Shown one piece after another: positions 53,232 through 61,877 of a stretch of 64,000 nucleotides of DNA (position 1 is its first letter; the number at the start of each line of letters is the position of its first letter). The position numbers and the translations under genes are program-made. Source of the DNA: Candidatus Gastranaerophilales bacterium HUM_9 (GTDB lineage Bacteria; Cyanobacteriota; Vampirovibrionia; Gastranaerophilales; Gastranaerophilaceae); contig DABG01000018.1 of the NCBI GenBank assembly GCA_002103075.1, forward strand, positions 468,585 through 532,584, in the 5' to 3' direction. The notes beneath the pieces are model-generated. The model saw only the letters and a list, made by a program, of their open reading frames with translations. It was not told where the DNA came from and made no database searches.

Positions 53232-54440
53232 ATGGCACGTGAAAAGTATGAACGTACGAAACCTCACGTTAACGTAGGTACAATCGGCCACGTTGACCAC
53301 GGTAAAACAACATTAACAGCTGCTATTACAGCTACATTGGCAGCAGCAGGTCAAGCTGAATTGAAGAAATTCGATGAAATCGATGCTGCTCCAGAAGAAA
53401 AAGCTAGAGGTATAACCATCTCTACAGCTCACGTAGAATACGAAACAGCAACAAGACACTATGCTCACGTTGACTGCCCAGGTCACGCTGACTATGTTAA
53501 AAACATGATTACAGGTGCTGCTCAAATGGACGGTGCTATTCTTGTAGTTGCTGCAACTGACGGTGCTATGCCTCAAACTCGTGAACACATCTTGCTTGCT
53601 AGACAGGTTGGTGTTCCAAACTTAGTTGTATTCTTAAACAAATGTGATATGGTTGACGATCCAGAATTGTTAGAACTAGTTGAAATGGAAGTAAGAGAAT
53701 TGTTAACTTCTTACGAATTCGACGGTGATAACATTCCATTCATTCACGGTTCAGCATTGAAAGCTTTAGAAGCAGTTCAAGCTAACCCATCAATCAAAAG
53801 AGGCGAAAATGAATGGACAGATAAGATTTGGGAATTGATGGACGCTATCGATACATACTTCCCAGCTCCAGAACGTGATTTGGACAAACCATTCTTGATG
53901 CCAATCGAAGACATCTTCTCTATCACAGGTCGTGGTACAGTTGCTACAGGTAGAGTAGAACGTGGTATCGTTAAAGTTGGTGACGAAGTTGAATTAGTTG
54001 GTTTAGGCGAAACTAAAAAGACTACAGTTACAGGTGTTGAAATGTTCAGAAAATCTCTTGACCAAGGTCAAGCTGGTGACAACATTGGTGCTTTATTGCG
54101 TGGTGTTGACAAAACTGAAATTCAACGTGGTCAAGTTTTATGTAAACCTGGTTCAATCCACCCACACACTAAATTCACAGCTAACGTTTACGTTTTGAAG
54201 AAAGAAGAAGGCGGACGTCACACTCCATTCTTCCCTGGTTACAGACCTCAATTCTATATCAGAACAACTGACGTTACTGGTTCTATCAAATTTGATGGCG
54301 AAATGGTAATGCCTGGTGATAACGTAGTTATGGAAGTTGAACTTATCGCTCCAGTAGCTATCGAACAAGGTATGAGATTCGCTATCCGTGAAGGTGGTAG
54401 AACAGTTGGTGCTGGTGTTGTTGACAAAATTATTGAGTAA
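53232..54440 (+). CDS. tuf: Elongation factor Tu
   Basis: GTPase that delivers aminoacyl-tRNA to the ribosome. G1 GHVDHGKT (about residue 19), the switch-I region ARGITIS, G3 DCPGHADYV, G4 NKCD and G5 GSALKAL are present, with complete domains II and III. 402 residues; AAAAGGAG precedes the ATG. It stands alone here, not next to fusA or rps genes. Confidence 0.98.
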   Translation: MAREKYERTKPHVNVGTIGHVDHGKTTLTAAITATLAAAGQAELKKFDEIDAAPEEKARGITISTAHVEYETATRHYAHVDCPGHADYVKNMITGAAQMDGAILVVAATDGAMPQTREHILLARQVGVPNLVVFLNKCDMVDDPELLELVEMEVRELLTSYEFDGDNIPFIHGSALKALEAVQANPSIKRGENEWTDKIWELMDAIDTYFPAPERDLDKPFLMPIEDIFSITGRGTVATGRVERGIVKVGDEVELVGLGETKKTTVTGVEMFRKSLDQGQAGDNIGALLRGVDKTEIQRGQVLCKPGSIHPHTKFTANVYVLKKEEGGRHTPFFPGYRPQFYIRTTDVTGSIKFDGEMVMPGDNVVMEVELIAPVAIEQGMRFAIREGGRTVGAGVVDKIIE

Positions 54441-54470
54441 TTTTAGATAACATTGGTACATACCAAGTTT

Positions 54471-54506
54471 AAAAAGCGGTTAAGGTTTCCCTTAGCCGCT
54501 TTTTTG
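54471..54506 (+). terminator. Terminator of tuf
   Basis: AAAAGCGGTTAAGG pairs with CCTTAGCCGCTTTT (one G-U) and runs into six Ts. Confidence 0.88.
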
Positions 54507-54525
54507 TTGTTCATATTGAAGAAAA

Positions 54526-55092
54526 TTAGGCAACTTTATCCATTGCTGGTTCTTCTGCCTGTGAATTATTATCAAGGTTATTTTGTTGATTTTGTTGATT
54601 TTCTACGCCTGTGTTTTCTGGCTTTTTACCAAATCCCATTGCTTTTGCTGCAACTGCTGAGAATAACGATAATACAGCTTTTGCACCATAATCTTTAATT
54701 AATCCAACTACTACATCAATCATTGCATCTTGAATTTGAGGTGGAACCTTTACTTTGCCAACACTTGTGCCGAGGTTATATAATTCTTTTGGTTCATTAT
54801 TGTAGATTCCATCATTATCATCAGGTTTTCTGATATCAATAATTTTATCTCCAGTATTTCCTAATTCTACAGTATCTTTATCTGGAGAATATTCTAATGG
54901 TTTATTTCTTTCTTTAATATAATCCGGAGCATAACTAACAGTTATTCCATCAGGTACTGTATTTGCTGTTTTAACGTCATTAGTAAGCTGTTTAAGTTTC
55001 TGTAATTTAACCTCATTTGCTTTATCAGGGTCATAATATACAGGTTTTCCGTCAGGATAGTTACCGATAGTATTAGGCATTACAGTTGTCAT
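54526..55092 (-). CDS. Unknown protein with C-terminal hydrophobic helix
   Basis: A 188-residue protein starting at the ATG behind GTGAGGT; a longer in-frame start would add an odd MCMCNC stretch. The N-terminus (TIGNYPDGKPVYYDPDKANE) and the middle are Pro/Asp-rich and probably extended. A helix near residues 130-155 (IVGLIKDYGAKAVLSLF-type) precedes an Asn/Gln-rich tail. Its promoter belongs to the recurring class. Function unknown. Confidence 0.7.
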   Translation of the reverse strand: MTTVMPNTIGNYPDGKPVYYDPDKANEVKLQKLKQLTNDVKTANTVPDGITVSYAPDYIKERNKPLEYSPDKDTVELGNTGDKIIDIRKPDDNDGIYNNEPKELYNLGTSVGKVKVPPQIQDAMIDVVVGLIKDYGAKAVLSLFSAVAAKAMGFGKKPENTGVENQQNQQNNLDNNSQAEEPAMDKVA

Positions 55093-55125
55093 AGGCAGTA
55101 CCTCACAATTACACATACACACATG

Positions 55126-55155
55126 TATATTAAGTAATATTTTTTCAAAAATTTG
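55126..55155 (-). promoter_or_regulatory. Recurring-class promoter (CTTAATATA variant)
   Basis: Minus strand: CATGTAAACTATTGTTACA boxes, then CGCAAATTTT, then CTTAATATA at the standard spacing. It is very similar to the promoter at 63533. Confidence 0.6.
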
Positions 55156-55242
55156 CGTTTTTGTAACAATAGTTTACATGCTTAGATGTTTATTTTCGTA
55201 GGGAAAATTTTAATTCGGAATGACTGTTATTATTTAGTTCCA

Positions 55243-55535
55243 GTCACCCTGAATTTAGTTCAGGGTCTCTATAACATCTTTACAAAGATTCCACGCTTGC
55301 GTTACAAAAATAATTACAGCACGCTCTGAATGACGTACCCAGACTGTCATTCAGAGGGAGTGCTACGACCGAAGAATCCCCTTGAACATGTATAGCACGT
55401 CATTACGAGGAGCGAAACAACGTGAGCGACGTGGTAATCCAGAAAAAGTCTTTTTATGTACACAGAACTGTTGATTTATAGATTGCCACACTTAATACAT
55501 TACAAACCGTTCAATCGTTCGCAATGACGGATTAA
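55243..55535 (-). repeat. Dispersed intergenic repeats, copy B cluster
   Basis: No ORF. It contains the hairpin CACCCTGAA...TTCAGGGT at 55243-55270, a GTCATTCAGAGGGAG module, and from about 55397 to 55535 the reverse complement of the repeat at 12536 (CGTCATTACGAGGAGCGAA, GTGGTAATCCAGAAAAAG, AACTGTTGATTTATAGATTGCC). Confidence 0.8.
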
Positions 55536-55609
55536 AATTATCCTAGACAATGGTAAAAATAAATTTATAATTCGTAATGTGTAATTAAATTATTATCTAG
55601 TAATATTAA

Positions 55610-56284
55610 TTAATGTGGTGAAGATGTAGCAAGACATAGTATATCATTTATTCCTGCTGATTTGAGTTCTGATATCATTGATTCAAATGTTGAACCTGTC
55701 GTACAGATATCGTCTATCAACAAAACAGTCTTCCCATTAATCAATTTTGTTTTATCAACAGAGAATGCTTTATGTAGGTTTTTTAATCGTTCTTGACGAG
55801 TTAATTTATACTGTGCTTTTGTCTTTTTAATACGTTTAACAAGCTCATAATTAGGCTCATATCCACTTAGTTTGCAGAATTCCTCAGCTACGAGCTTCAT
55901 CTGATTATATCCACGTTCTCGTTCTCTTGTCTTATGTAGTGGAACAGGAATAACCTGAAACTCATCTGTAATTTCTTTTTCTTTCAAAACTTCTTGAAAA
56001 TATTCCCACATAAACTTTGCTTGATAATATGCAAGTTCTTTTTGGTGGTGATACTTTATTCCTCTAATCATCTTTTGTAGAGTCTTTTCATACAATCCTG
56101 CAACATAAATATCAATTCCAAGTACTTGTCGATTAGCTCTATAGTTAGAAAAGCAAAGTTCGTTATAACATTTAGAACACATCTTAACAGCTTCTTTGCT
56201 TTTTCCACAAAAATAACAACGCTTTTTATAAATATAATCAAGTAGAGTATTTATATATCTAATTATTTTTTCTATAATTCCCAT
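55610..56284 (-). CDS. comF: ComF-type phosphoribosyltransferase-like protein
   Basis: A 224-residue protein. An N-terminal zinc-finger-like CYFCGK...MCSKC (about residues 19-38) is followed by a PRT fold with the PRPP-binding signature VLLIDDICTTGSTF near residue 190 and VIPVPLHKTRERERGYNQ near 120. ComF proteins help imported single-stranded DNA in natural competence. No other competence gene is close by. Confidence 0.92.
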   Translation of the reverse strand: MGIIEKIIRYINTLLDYIYKKRCYFCGKSKEAVKMCSKCYNELCFSNYRANRQVLGIDIYVAGLYEKTLQKMIRGIKYHHQKELAYYQAKFMWEYFQEVLKEKEITDEFQVIPVPLHKTRERERGYNQMKLVAEEFCKLSGYEPNYELVKRIKKTKAQYKLTRQERLKNLHKAFSVDKTKLINGKTVLLIDDICTTGSTFESMISELKSAGINDILCLATSSPH

Positions 56285-56310
56285 GTGTTTAATTTAGCAT
56301 AAACTCAGGC

Positions 56311-56351
56311 ATTAAAAAAGAGGAGCCTTTTATTAAAGACCCCTCTTTTAT
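56311..56351 (-). terminator. Terminator of the oadGAB operon
   Basis: On the minus strand AAAAGAGGGG pairs imperfectly with CCTCTTTT around an AATAA loop, followed by six Ts. Confidence 0.75.
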
Positions 56352-56364
56352 ATATTTTATCAAA

Positions 56365-57549
56365 TTAGTGACAAAGTGATAAAAGAACCCCAGCAGCTAC
56401 GGCTGAACCGATAACACCGGCTACGTTTGGACCCATAGCGTGCATTAACAAGAAGTTTTGAGGGTTAGCCTCTAAACCAACTTTGTTAGAAACACGTGCT
56501 GCCATTGGAACAGCTGAAACACCTGCTGAACCAATAAGTGGGTTGATTTTTTGTTTACTGAACATGTTCATAATGTGAGCCATAATAACACCTGCTGCTG
56601 TTGCAAGTGAGAATGCAATTATACCTAACAATAAGATGAACAATGTTTGTACTGTAAGGAATTGAGATGCTGATAATTTAGAACCAACAGACAAACCTAA
56701 GAATATTGTTACAATATTGATTAGAGCGTTTTGCATTGTGTCAGAAAGTCTTTCTACAACACCACATTCTTTACATAAGTTACCGAAGCATAATGCACCT
56801 AACAATGGGCAAGCACTTGGTAATAATACAACACAAAGTAGAAGGATAACTAGAGGGAATACAATTTTTTCTCTCTTTGTAACTTCTCTTAATTGTGTCA
56901 TTTGGATTTTTCTTTGAGCTTCAGTTGTTAACAACTTCATAATAGGTGGTTGAATAACCGGAACAAGAGCCATATAAGAGTATGCTGCAACAGCAATAGG
57001 TCCTAGTAAGTTTTCAGCCAACTTAGTTGTAACATAGATTGAAGTAGGGCCGTCAGCACCACCGATAATACCGATTGATGCAGCTTCTGGCATTGAGAAA
57101 CCGAACAAGCAGTATGCCATAAGCAGAGCACCGAAGATACCGAACTGAGCTGCACCACCTAAAAGTGCTGTTTTAGGGTTTGCAATCAATGGACCGAAGT
57201 CAGTCATAGCACCTACACCCATGAAAATAATCAATGGGAACAATCCTTTGTGGATACCAGCTTCAAAGATAATGCCTAAGAAACCAGTAGGTCCAGCAAT
57301 AGCTTCTCCTGGTGGCATTGGAATGTTAGATAACAAACCACCAAATGCGATTGGAACTAAAAGCAACGGTTCAAATTGCTTTTTAATACCAAGCCATAAT
57401 AGGAACAAACAAATAATAATCATTATCCATTGTCCGTGCATGTGTAATATTTGTTCAAAGCCTTTTAGTGAAGGGTCAGCAGGTAAAACAAAGTTCATAA
57501 TACCTGTTGAGTTCCAAAGGGACATTAAACCGTCTTGAATATTCATCAT
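56365..57549 (-). CDS. oadB: Na+-pumping oxaloacetate decarboxylase, beta subunit
   Basis: A 394-residue polytopic membrane subunit that couples carboxybiotin decarboxylation to Na+ export. The key GIIGGADGPTSIYVTTKLA segment (Na+-binding Asp in GGADGP, about residue 170) and the Gly-rich C-terminal GSAGVSAVPMAARVSNKVG are conserved. It follows oadA by 19 bases. Relatives such as methylmalonyl- or glutaconyl-CoA decarboxylase beta are alike; OadA identity decides. Confidence 0.94.
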   Translation of the reverse strand: MMNIQDGLMSLWNSTGIMNFVLPADPSLKGFEQILHMHGQWIMIIICLFLLWLGIKKQFEPLLLVPIAFGGLLSNIPMPPGEAIAGPTGFLGIIFEAGIHKGLFPLIIFMGVGAMTDFGPLIANPKTALLGGAAQFGIFGALLMAYCLFGFSMPEAASIGIIGGADGPTSIYVTTKLAENLLGPIAVAAYSYMALVPVIQPPIMKLLTTEAQRKIQMTQLREVTKREKIVFPLVILLLCVVLLPSACPLLGALCFGNLCKECGVVERLSDTMQNALINIVTIFLGLSVGSKLSASQFLTVQTLFILLLGIIAFSLATAAGVIMAHIMNMFSKQKINPLIGSAGVSAVPMAARVSNKVGLEANPQNFLLMHAMGPNVAGVIGSAVAAGVLLSLCH

Positions 57550-57568
57550 AATTTAACCCCTTCCTTTA

Positions 57569-59377
57569 TTAGCCTATAGTTACCAATTCTTGACCTGTTA
57601 TGATTTTGTCGCCTTGATCAACTAAAACAGATTGAACAACACCAGATTTTGGTGATTTTACTTCTGTTTCCATTTTCATAGCTTCAACAACAAGCAATAC
57701 ATCGCCTTCAGCAACTTCGTCACCTTCAGCAACTTCAACTCTCAATACGTTACCAGGAAGTGCAGCTTTTACAGCTTCGCCTTCGCCAGAACCAGCTGAT
57801 GCTTTTGCTTCAATACCTGATTTTACATTGATATCGAATTCTTTACCGTTAACAACAGCTTTTTTATCGCTATCAAGTTTAACAGCGTATTTTTTACCAT
57901 TTACAGTAACTGTATATTCACCTGTAGAAGATGCTTGAGCTGATGCTTGAGCTTGACCAGCAGTTTTGTTTACAGAAACTTGACCGTGTCCTAACAAGAA
58001 TTCAATACCTTTGTCTACGTTGCCGTCTTTACAAGCAGCTGAAATAAAGATGTTTTCATCAGTTGTAGGAAGTCCTGCTTCTTCAAGTCTTTTCTTAGCA
58101 GCTTCAATACCTTTTTCAGGATCTTTTTCGTTAATATCAACAACTTTTTCTGTTGTTGGTTGCATGTTCAATTTTTCTTCTGCCCATTTTACTAATTCTG
58201 GATCAGGTTCACAAGGTGTTTTACCGAAGTAACCCAATAACATTTTTGCATAACCTGGGTTAGCTTGTTGCCATGGTTCTTCTGTGATTGCGTTCAAGAA
58301 TGATTGTTGAGCATAGAATTGAGAAACAGGTGTTACAGATGTGGCAAAACCACCTCTTTCAACAACTTCTTTCATGTTAGCGATAAGTTTAGGGAACTTG
58401 TCTAACATACCCATATCTTTTAATTGGTTAACTGTTGTAGCAGTTGCACCACCTGGAAGTGGAGCTTGGATAAGAATTGGGTTTACAGCCAATGAAATTG
58501 GTGACATGAAGTAATCTTTCATACATTCTTTAAAGATTTCTTCTGTTTCCATGATTTTCTTGATGTCTAAACCTAAATCGTATTCAGTACCCTTTAATGC
58601 GTGCCACATAGAGATGATATCAGGTTGACCAGTACCACCAGAAACTGGTTTCATAGCTAAATCGATACCGTCAGCACCACCATCAAGAGCAGCTAAGTAT
58701 GCAGCTAAGCCTGTACCAGCTGTTTCGTGAGAGTGGAATCTGATGTGAGCATCTGAACCAAGAATTTCACGAGCCATTTTAACTGTTTCGTAAACTTTTC
58801 TTGGGTTAGAAGTACCAGAAGCATCTTTGAATGCTAGACTATCGAATGGAAGACCTGAATCTAAGATGTTTCTCAAAACTTTTTCATAGAAAGCAACGTC
58901 GTGAGCACCTTCACAACCATATGGAAGTTCCATCATTGTGATTGTAACTTCGTGGTTCATACCGTATTTTTTGATGCTGTTAGCAGAATCAATAAGGTTG
59001 TTTACGTCGTTTAATGCGTCGAAGTTTCTAACTACGTTTACACCGTGTTTTGCAAACATTTTTGCGTGAAGGTCGATAATGTCACGAGGTTGTGAATTAA
59101 GACCTACAACATTTACACCACGTGCTAATGATTGTAATTTTACGTCTGGACCAACAGTTTCTCTGATTTTGTCCATTGTATCAAAAGCGTTTTCGTTACA
59201 GAAGAAGATAGGTGCTTGGAATCTTGCACCACCTGCTGTTTCAAAGTGTTTGATACCAGCATCAACAGCTGATTTTAAAGCAGGTAAAAAATCTTCTACT
59301 AAAACTTTCGCTCCGTAGATTGATTGGAAACCATCTCTGAAAGATGTATCCATAACTTTGATAAGTTTTTTAGTCAT
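57569..59377 (-). CDS. oadA: Oxaloacetate decarboxylase alpha subunit (carboxyltransferase with biotin domain)
   Basis: 602 residues. The N-terminal carboxyltransferase barrel starts MDTSFRDGFQS (catalytic-metal Asp) and shows RFHSHETAGTG. A conserved helical domain follows (about 300-460), then an Ala/Ser-rich linker, and a C-terminal biotinyl domain with EAMKMET (biotin Lys568). It transfers CO2 from oxaloacetate to biotin for OadB to release. Pyruvate carboxylase B subunits share the layout; oadB and oadG next door settle the assignment. Confidence 0.94.
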   Translation of the reverse strand: MTKKLIKVMDTSFRDGFQSIYGAKVLVEDFLPALKSAVDAGIKHFETAGGARFQAPIFFCNENAFDTMDKIRETVGPDVKLQSLARGVNVVGLNSQPRDIIDLHAKMFAKHGVNVVRNFDALNDVNNLIDSANSIKKYGMNHEVTITMMELPYGCEGAHDVAFYEKVLRNILDSGLPFDSLAFKDASGTSNPRKVYETVKMAREILGSDAHIRFHSHETAGTGLAAYLAALDGGADGIDLAMKPVSGGTGQPDIISMWHALKGTEYDLGLDIKKIMETEEIFKECMKDYFMSPISLAVNPILIQAPLPGGATATTVNQLKDMGMLDKFPKLIANMKEVVERGGFATSVTPVSQFYAQQSFLNAITEEPWQQANPGYAKMLLGYFGKTPCEPDPELVKWAEEKLNMQPTTEKVVDINEKDPEKGIEAAKKRLEEAGLPTTDENIFISAACKDGNVDKGIEFLLGHGQVSVNKTAGQAQASAQASSTGEYTVTVNGKKYAVKLDSDKKAVVNGKEFDINVKSGIEAKASAGSGEGEAVKAALPGNVLRVEVAEGDEVAEGDVLLVVEAMKMETEVKSPKSGVVQSVLVDQGDKIITGQELVTIG

Positions 59378-59429
59378 TTTTATTTCCCCTTTTTGTTAAT
59401 TTCCAACTTTTCGCTTATCGTTTGATAAG

Positions 59430-59663
59430 TTACTTCTTAAATAATGCTGCAACAATTGCTGCTGCAATTTCTTCATCGTTTGATGATGATTTTCTAACCT
59501 TTGCACCAGCTGTTTCTACAACTGCCTCTGGAAAGATTTTGTTAAGGTAACCAACGACTGTTGACATAACAGTCATTGCTCCAATAGTCAAGCATAAGAA
59601 TGTGAGAACTGTTCCCATTCCGATTGCCATAACCATTGAACCTTCAATTAGTGTTGTGTTCAT
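59430..59663 (-). CDS. oadG: Oxaloacetate decarboxylase gamma subunit
   Basis: A 77-residue membrane subunit with one helix (VMAIGMGTVLTFLCLTIGAM) and a C-terminal DEEIAAAIVAALFKK that would bind OadA. It overlaps birA by 4 bases and precedes oadA. It is the standard partner, in contrast to the paralogue at 11656. Confidence 0.88.
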   Translation of the reverse strand: MNTTLIEGSMVMAIGMGTVLTFLCLTIGAMTVMSTVVGYLNKIFPEAVVETAGAKVRKSSSNDEEIAAAIVAALFKK

Positions 59664-60379
59664 AAAATATCTCCTATATAATATATATTTTTTTCGTTAT
59701 TCTCGTTTAATATCAACGAACCATCGTTCGTAATACCTTCAGCTAATCCTGTATGTATGTCCCCAAGAACATTTATAGTGATTTCTTTATTTAGAAAAAA
59801 GGCTCTTTCTACATACATATTTTTAACGGATAAAAACCCGTCTTTAATGAAATTATCATACAACAAATAAAACTTGTTTGAAAGTTTTTTTAAGAAATCT
59901 TCTTTGTCGATTTTTACCCCTGTTTCAGCAAAAATTGAAGTGGCTGGTTTGTCGATTTTTGCTAGTGTTTCAGGGTTTGTATTGAGGTTTACACCAAGCC
60001 CCAAAGCTAACCCTAAAAATTCAGTACCTTTTGTTGTTCCTTCTGATAAAATTCCTGCTATTTTTTTGCCATTTATTAAAACATCATTCGGCCATTTAAT
60101 TTGTGCGTTTAGATTGTACTCTTCTTCTAAAACGAGTGATAAAACCACGGATAAATATTGAGTAAAATTTGGGTAAATGGGGTTAAGTGTATTGAATGGT
60201 TTTAGAACGAGTGTCATAAAAAGATTTTCGTCGCCTGTATCAACCCATTTACGACCAAGTCGTCCGTGTCCTGAGGTTTGTCTATCCGTATAAACAATAG
60301 ACATATCTTCTAGTGATGTTATATTTTGTTTTACATAATCGTTTGTTGATGAAATTTCGTCTAAGTGGATTAAGTTCAT
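59660..60379 (-). CDS. birA: Biotin--protein ligase (catalytic type)
   Basis: Attaches biotin to OadA through biotinyl-AMP. GHGRLGRKW (residues 37-45) and KWPNDVLINGKKIAGIL (about 95-111) are the diagnostic motifs. It has no N-terminal repressor HTH, so it is a class I ligase without DNA binding. Position as first gene of birA-oadG-oadA-oadB links enzyme and substrate directly. Confidence 0.94.
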   Translation of the reverse strand: MNLIHLDEISSTNDYVKQNITSLEDMSIVYTDRQTSGHGRLGRKWVDTGDENLFMTLVLKPFNTLNPIYPNFTQYLSVVLSLVLEEEYNLNAQIKWPNDVLINGKKIAGILSEGTTKGTEFLGLALGLGVNLNTNPETLAKIDKPATSIFAETGVKIDKEDFLKKLSNKFYLLYDNFIKDGFLSVKNMYVERAFFLNKEITINVLGDIHTGLAEGITNDGSLILNENNEKNIYYIGDIL

Positions 60380-60594
60380 AATTATAATTGTAACACGAAC
60401 AAAAGTCGAGAGTTATTTTGGAAGTTATTAAGTGATAAAGTTGCTAGGTGTAAGAAGAATCCCTATAAAATTTTAATTAAGAATTACGCATTATTAATCA
60501 CTAATTAAACATACAATTCACAAAACAATCATCTGTCAATATAGATTACCAGCTTAAAAACCCCGAAAACCATGCTGTGACCATGTTTGAACAT

Positions 60595-60609
60595 GTTACA
60601 ACATGTAAC
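60595..60609. promoter_or_regulatory. GTTACA-ACA-TGTAAC palindromic operator candidate
   Basis: A perfect inverted repeat of the TGTAAC box that appears singly or tandemly at other class promoters. Another CATGTTTGAACATG precedes it. It lies 18 bases upstream of the CAATTTT element. Confidence 0.55.
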
Positions 60610-60626
60610 AACTTTTTAAAAAAACG

Positions 60627-60660
60627 CAATTTTCATATCTGTATATACTTTTTATATATA
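60627..60660 (+). promoter_or_regulatory. Recurring-class promoter of the DGK-repeat gene
   Basis: CGCAATTTT, 14 bases ending GTATATA, then CTTTTTATATATA. ATAAGGAG and the start codon follow after a short leader. Confidence 0.62.
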
Positions 60661-60690
60661 AAAGATAGAAATAATATAAGGAGCATCATT

Positions 60691-61872
60691 ATGAGTTGGC
60701 CTTCTAGCAATTTTCATCATGATTCATTTGAGTATATCAATCCGCCGAGACCGGAATACAAACCCTCAAGTTTTCATATAAGTCATAATACTTATATAAA
60801 CTTTAAAGGGCCATCTGATTCAGCTGTAAAAACGGCAGGTTGGTTGAATTTTGCTGGTGGAGTTTTTAATGGCTTAGCTAACTTAGGTTCTGCATTCTTG
60901 TTATCTAAGGGTAACAGTGCTGGTGCACAAGCAATGCAAATGGGTGCTTCAACTATCGGTAACCTATTAGGTGGCGGTGGTTTTAATGGCTATGGCACAG
61001 GTTTTGGTGGTGCTGGCTGGGGTGGAACCGGTGGTGGTTATTTGATTGACCAAACATACTATCGTCAAACTCCTATTATCCCAGGAAGCTCTTCCGGAAC
61101 TACTGGAACTGATACGTCTGGCAAGAAAACTGACGGAACGGATTCTGGTAAAAAATCTGATGGCACTGGTAATGGTAAGAAATCCGATGGCACTGGTGAC
61201 GGTAAGAAAACTGACGGCACTGGTAATGGTAAGAAAACCGACGGAACTGGTTCTGGCAAAAAAGCTGATGGAACTGGTGACGGTAAGAAAACCGATGGAA
61301 CTGATAATGGCAAGAAACCAGACAAAACTGGTTCAGGTAAGAAACCTGATAATTCTGGAGATGGAAAAATCACAGCCGATTATTTCAACAAAGCTGTTGA
61401 CGATAAGCTAGATAGAAATAATGATGGCAAAGTTGATAAAAAGGATATCTTTAGTGCAGATGTATTCAACAGTACACATAACCTTGGACATACAACCTCA
61501 AAAGTTGGTGATGCAACTGGTATAAGACGTGGTGTTGCAGCTTCAAAAACCGGTAATGTTACAAACTATAAAGACGATGAAAAAACAACAGATGGATTCT
61601 ACAAATACATAACTGTTACTGATAAAGATAGTAGTAATGAATGGGCATTTGAATATGTAAAAACAGATGGTAGCGGAAACCCTGTTTATAAATTCAGCCC
61701 AACATATTCTGACTTGAGTAAAGATGATAACGGTTCAAACAAAAACTGGGAATCTACAGGTAAAACTCCAGAATATACGGTTACTATTGATGCTAAAACT
61801 GGCGAAATAAAAATGGCAAGCAGCGGAAATGAGTTCTCTGCCAGCAAAAAAGGACATCTAGGTAGAATTTAG
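60691..61872 (+). CDS. Repeat protein with INFKG tag, GKKxDGT repeats and EF-hand-like loop
   Basis: 393 residues from the ATG behind ATAAGGAG (a longer frame upstream overlaps the promoter). The tag YINFKG is at residues 35-40. A Gly/Ala-rich hydrophobic segment follows (about 48-110), then about ten 8-residue repeats of the form G(D/N/S)GKK(T/S/A)DGT (about 142-226), then a calcium-type loop DRNNDGKVDKKD (about 241-252), and a beta-rich C-terminal domain. The repeats probably act as a charged spacer between an N-terminal anchor and a C-terminal functional domain. Function unknown; it looks surface- or secretion-related. Confidence 0.75.
   Translation: MSWPSSNFHHDSFEYINPPRPEYKPSSFHISHNTYINFKGPSDSAVKTAGWLNFAGGVFNGLANLGSAFLLSKGNSAGAQAMQMGASTIGNLLGGGGFNGYGTGFGGAGWGGTGGGYLIDQTYYRQTPIIPGSSSGTTGTDTSGKKTDGTDSGKKSDGTGNGKKSDGTGDGKKTDGTGNGKKTDGTGSGKKADGTGDGKKTDGTDNGKKPDKTGSGKKPDNSGDGKITADYFNKAVDDKLDRNNDGKVDKKDIFSADVFNSTHNLGHTTSKVGDATGIRRGVAASKTGNVTNYKDDEKTTDGFYKYITVTDKDSSNEWAFEYVKTDGSGNPVYKFSPTYSDLSKDDNGSNKNWESTGKTPEYTVTIDAKTGEIKMASSGNEFSASKKGHLGRI
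61117..61370 (+). repeat. In-frame 24-base tandem repeats
   Basis: About ten units of roughly GGTAAGAAAACTGACGGAAC plus 4 variable bases, encoding GKKTDGT-type octads. Unit number could vary by slippage. Confidence 0.9.
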
Positions 61873-61877
61873 TAAAT

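Noticed and set aside
61117..61370. Possible CRISPR or satellite array
   Set aside because: The 24-base units are in frame inside a protein gene and encode regular octads; there are no unique spacers.
61065..61373. Pro/Ser/Val-rich frame antisense to the DGK repeats
   Set aside because: It is an artefact of the repeat on the other strand; no start signals.
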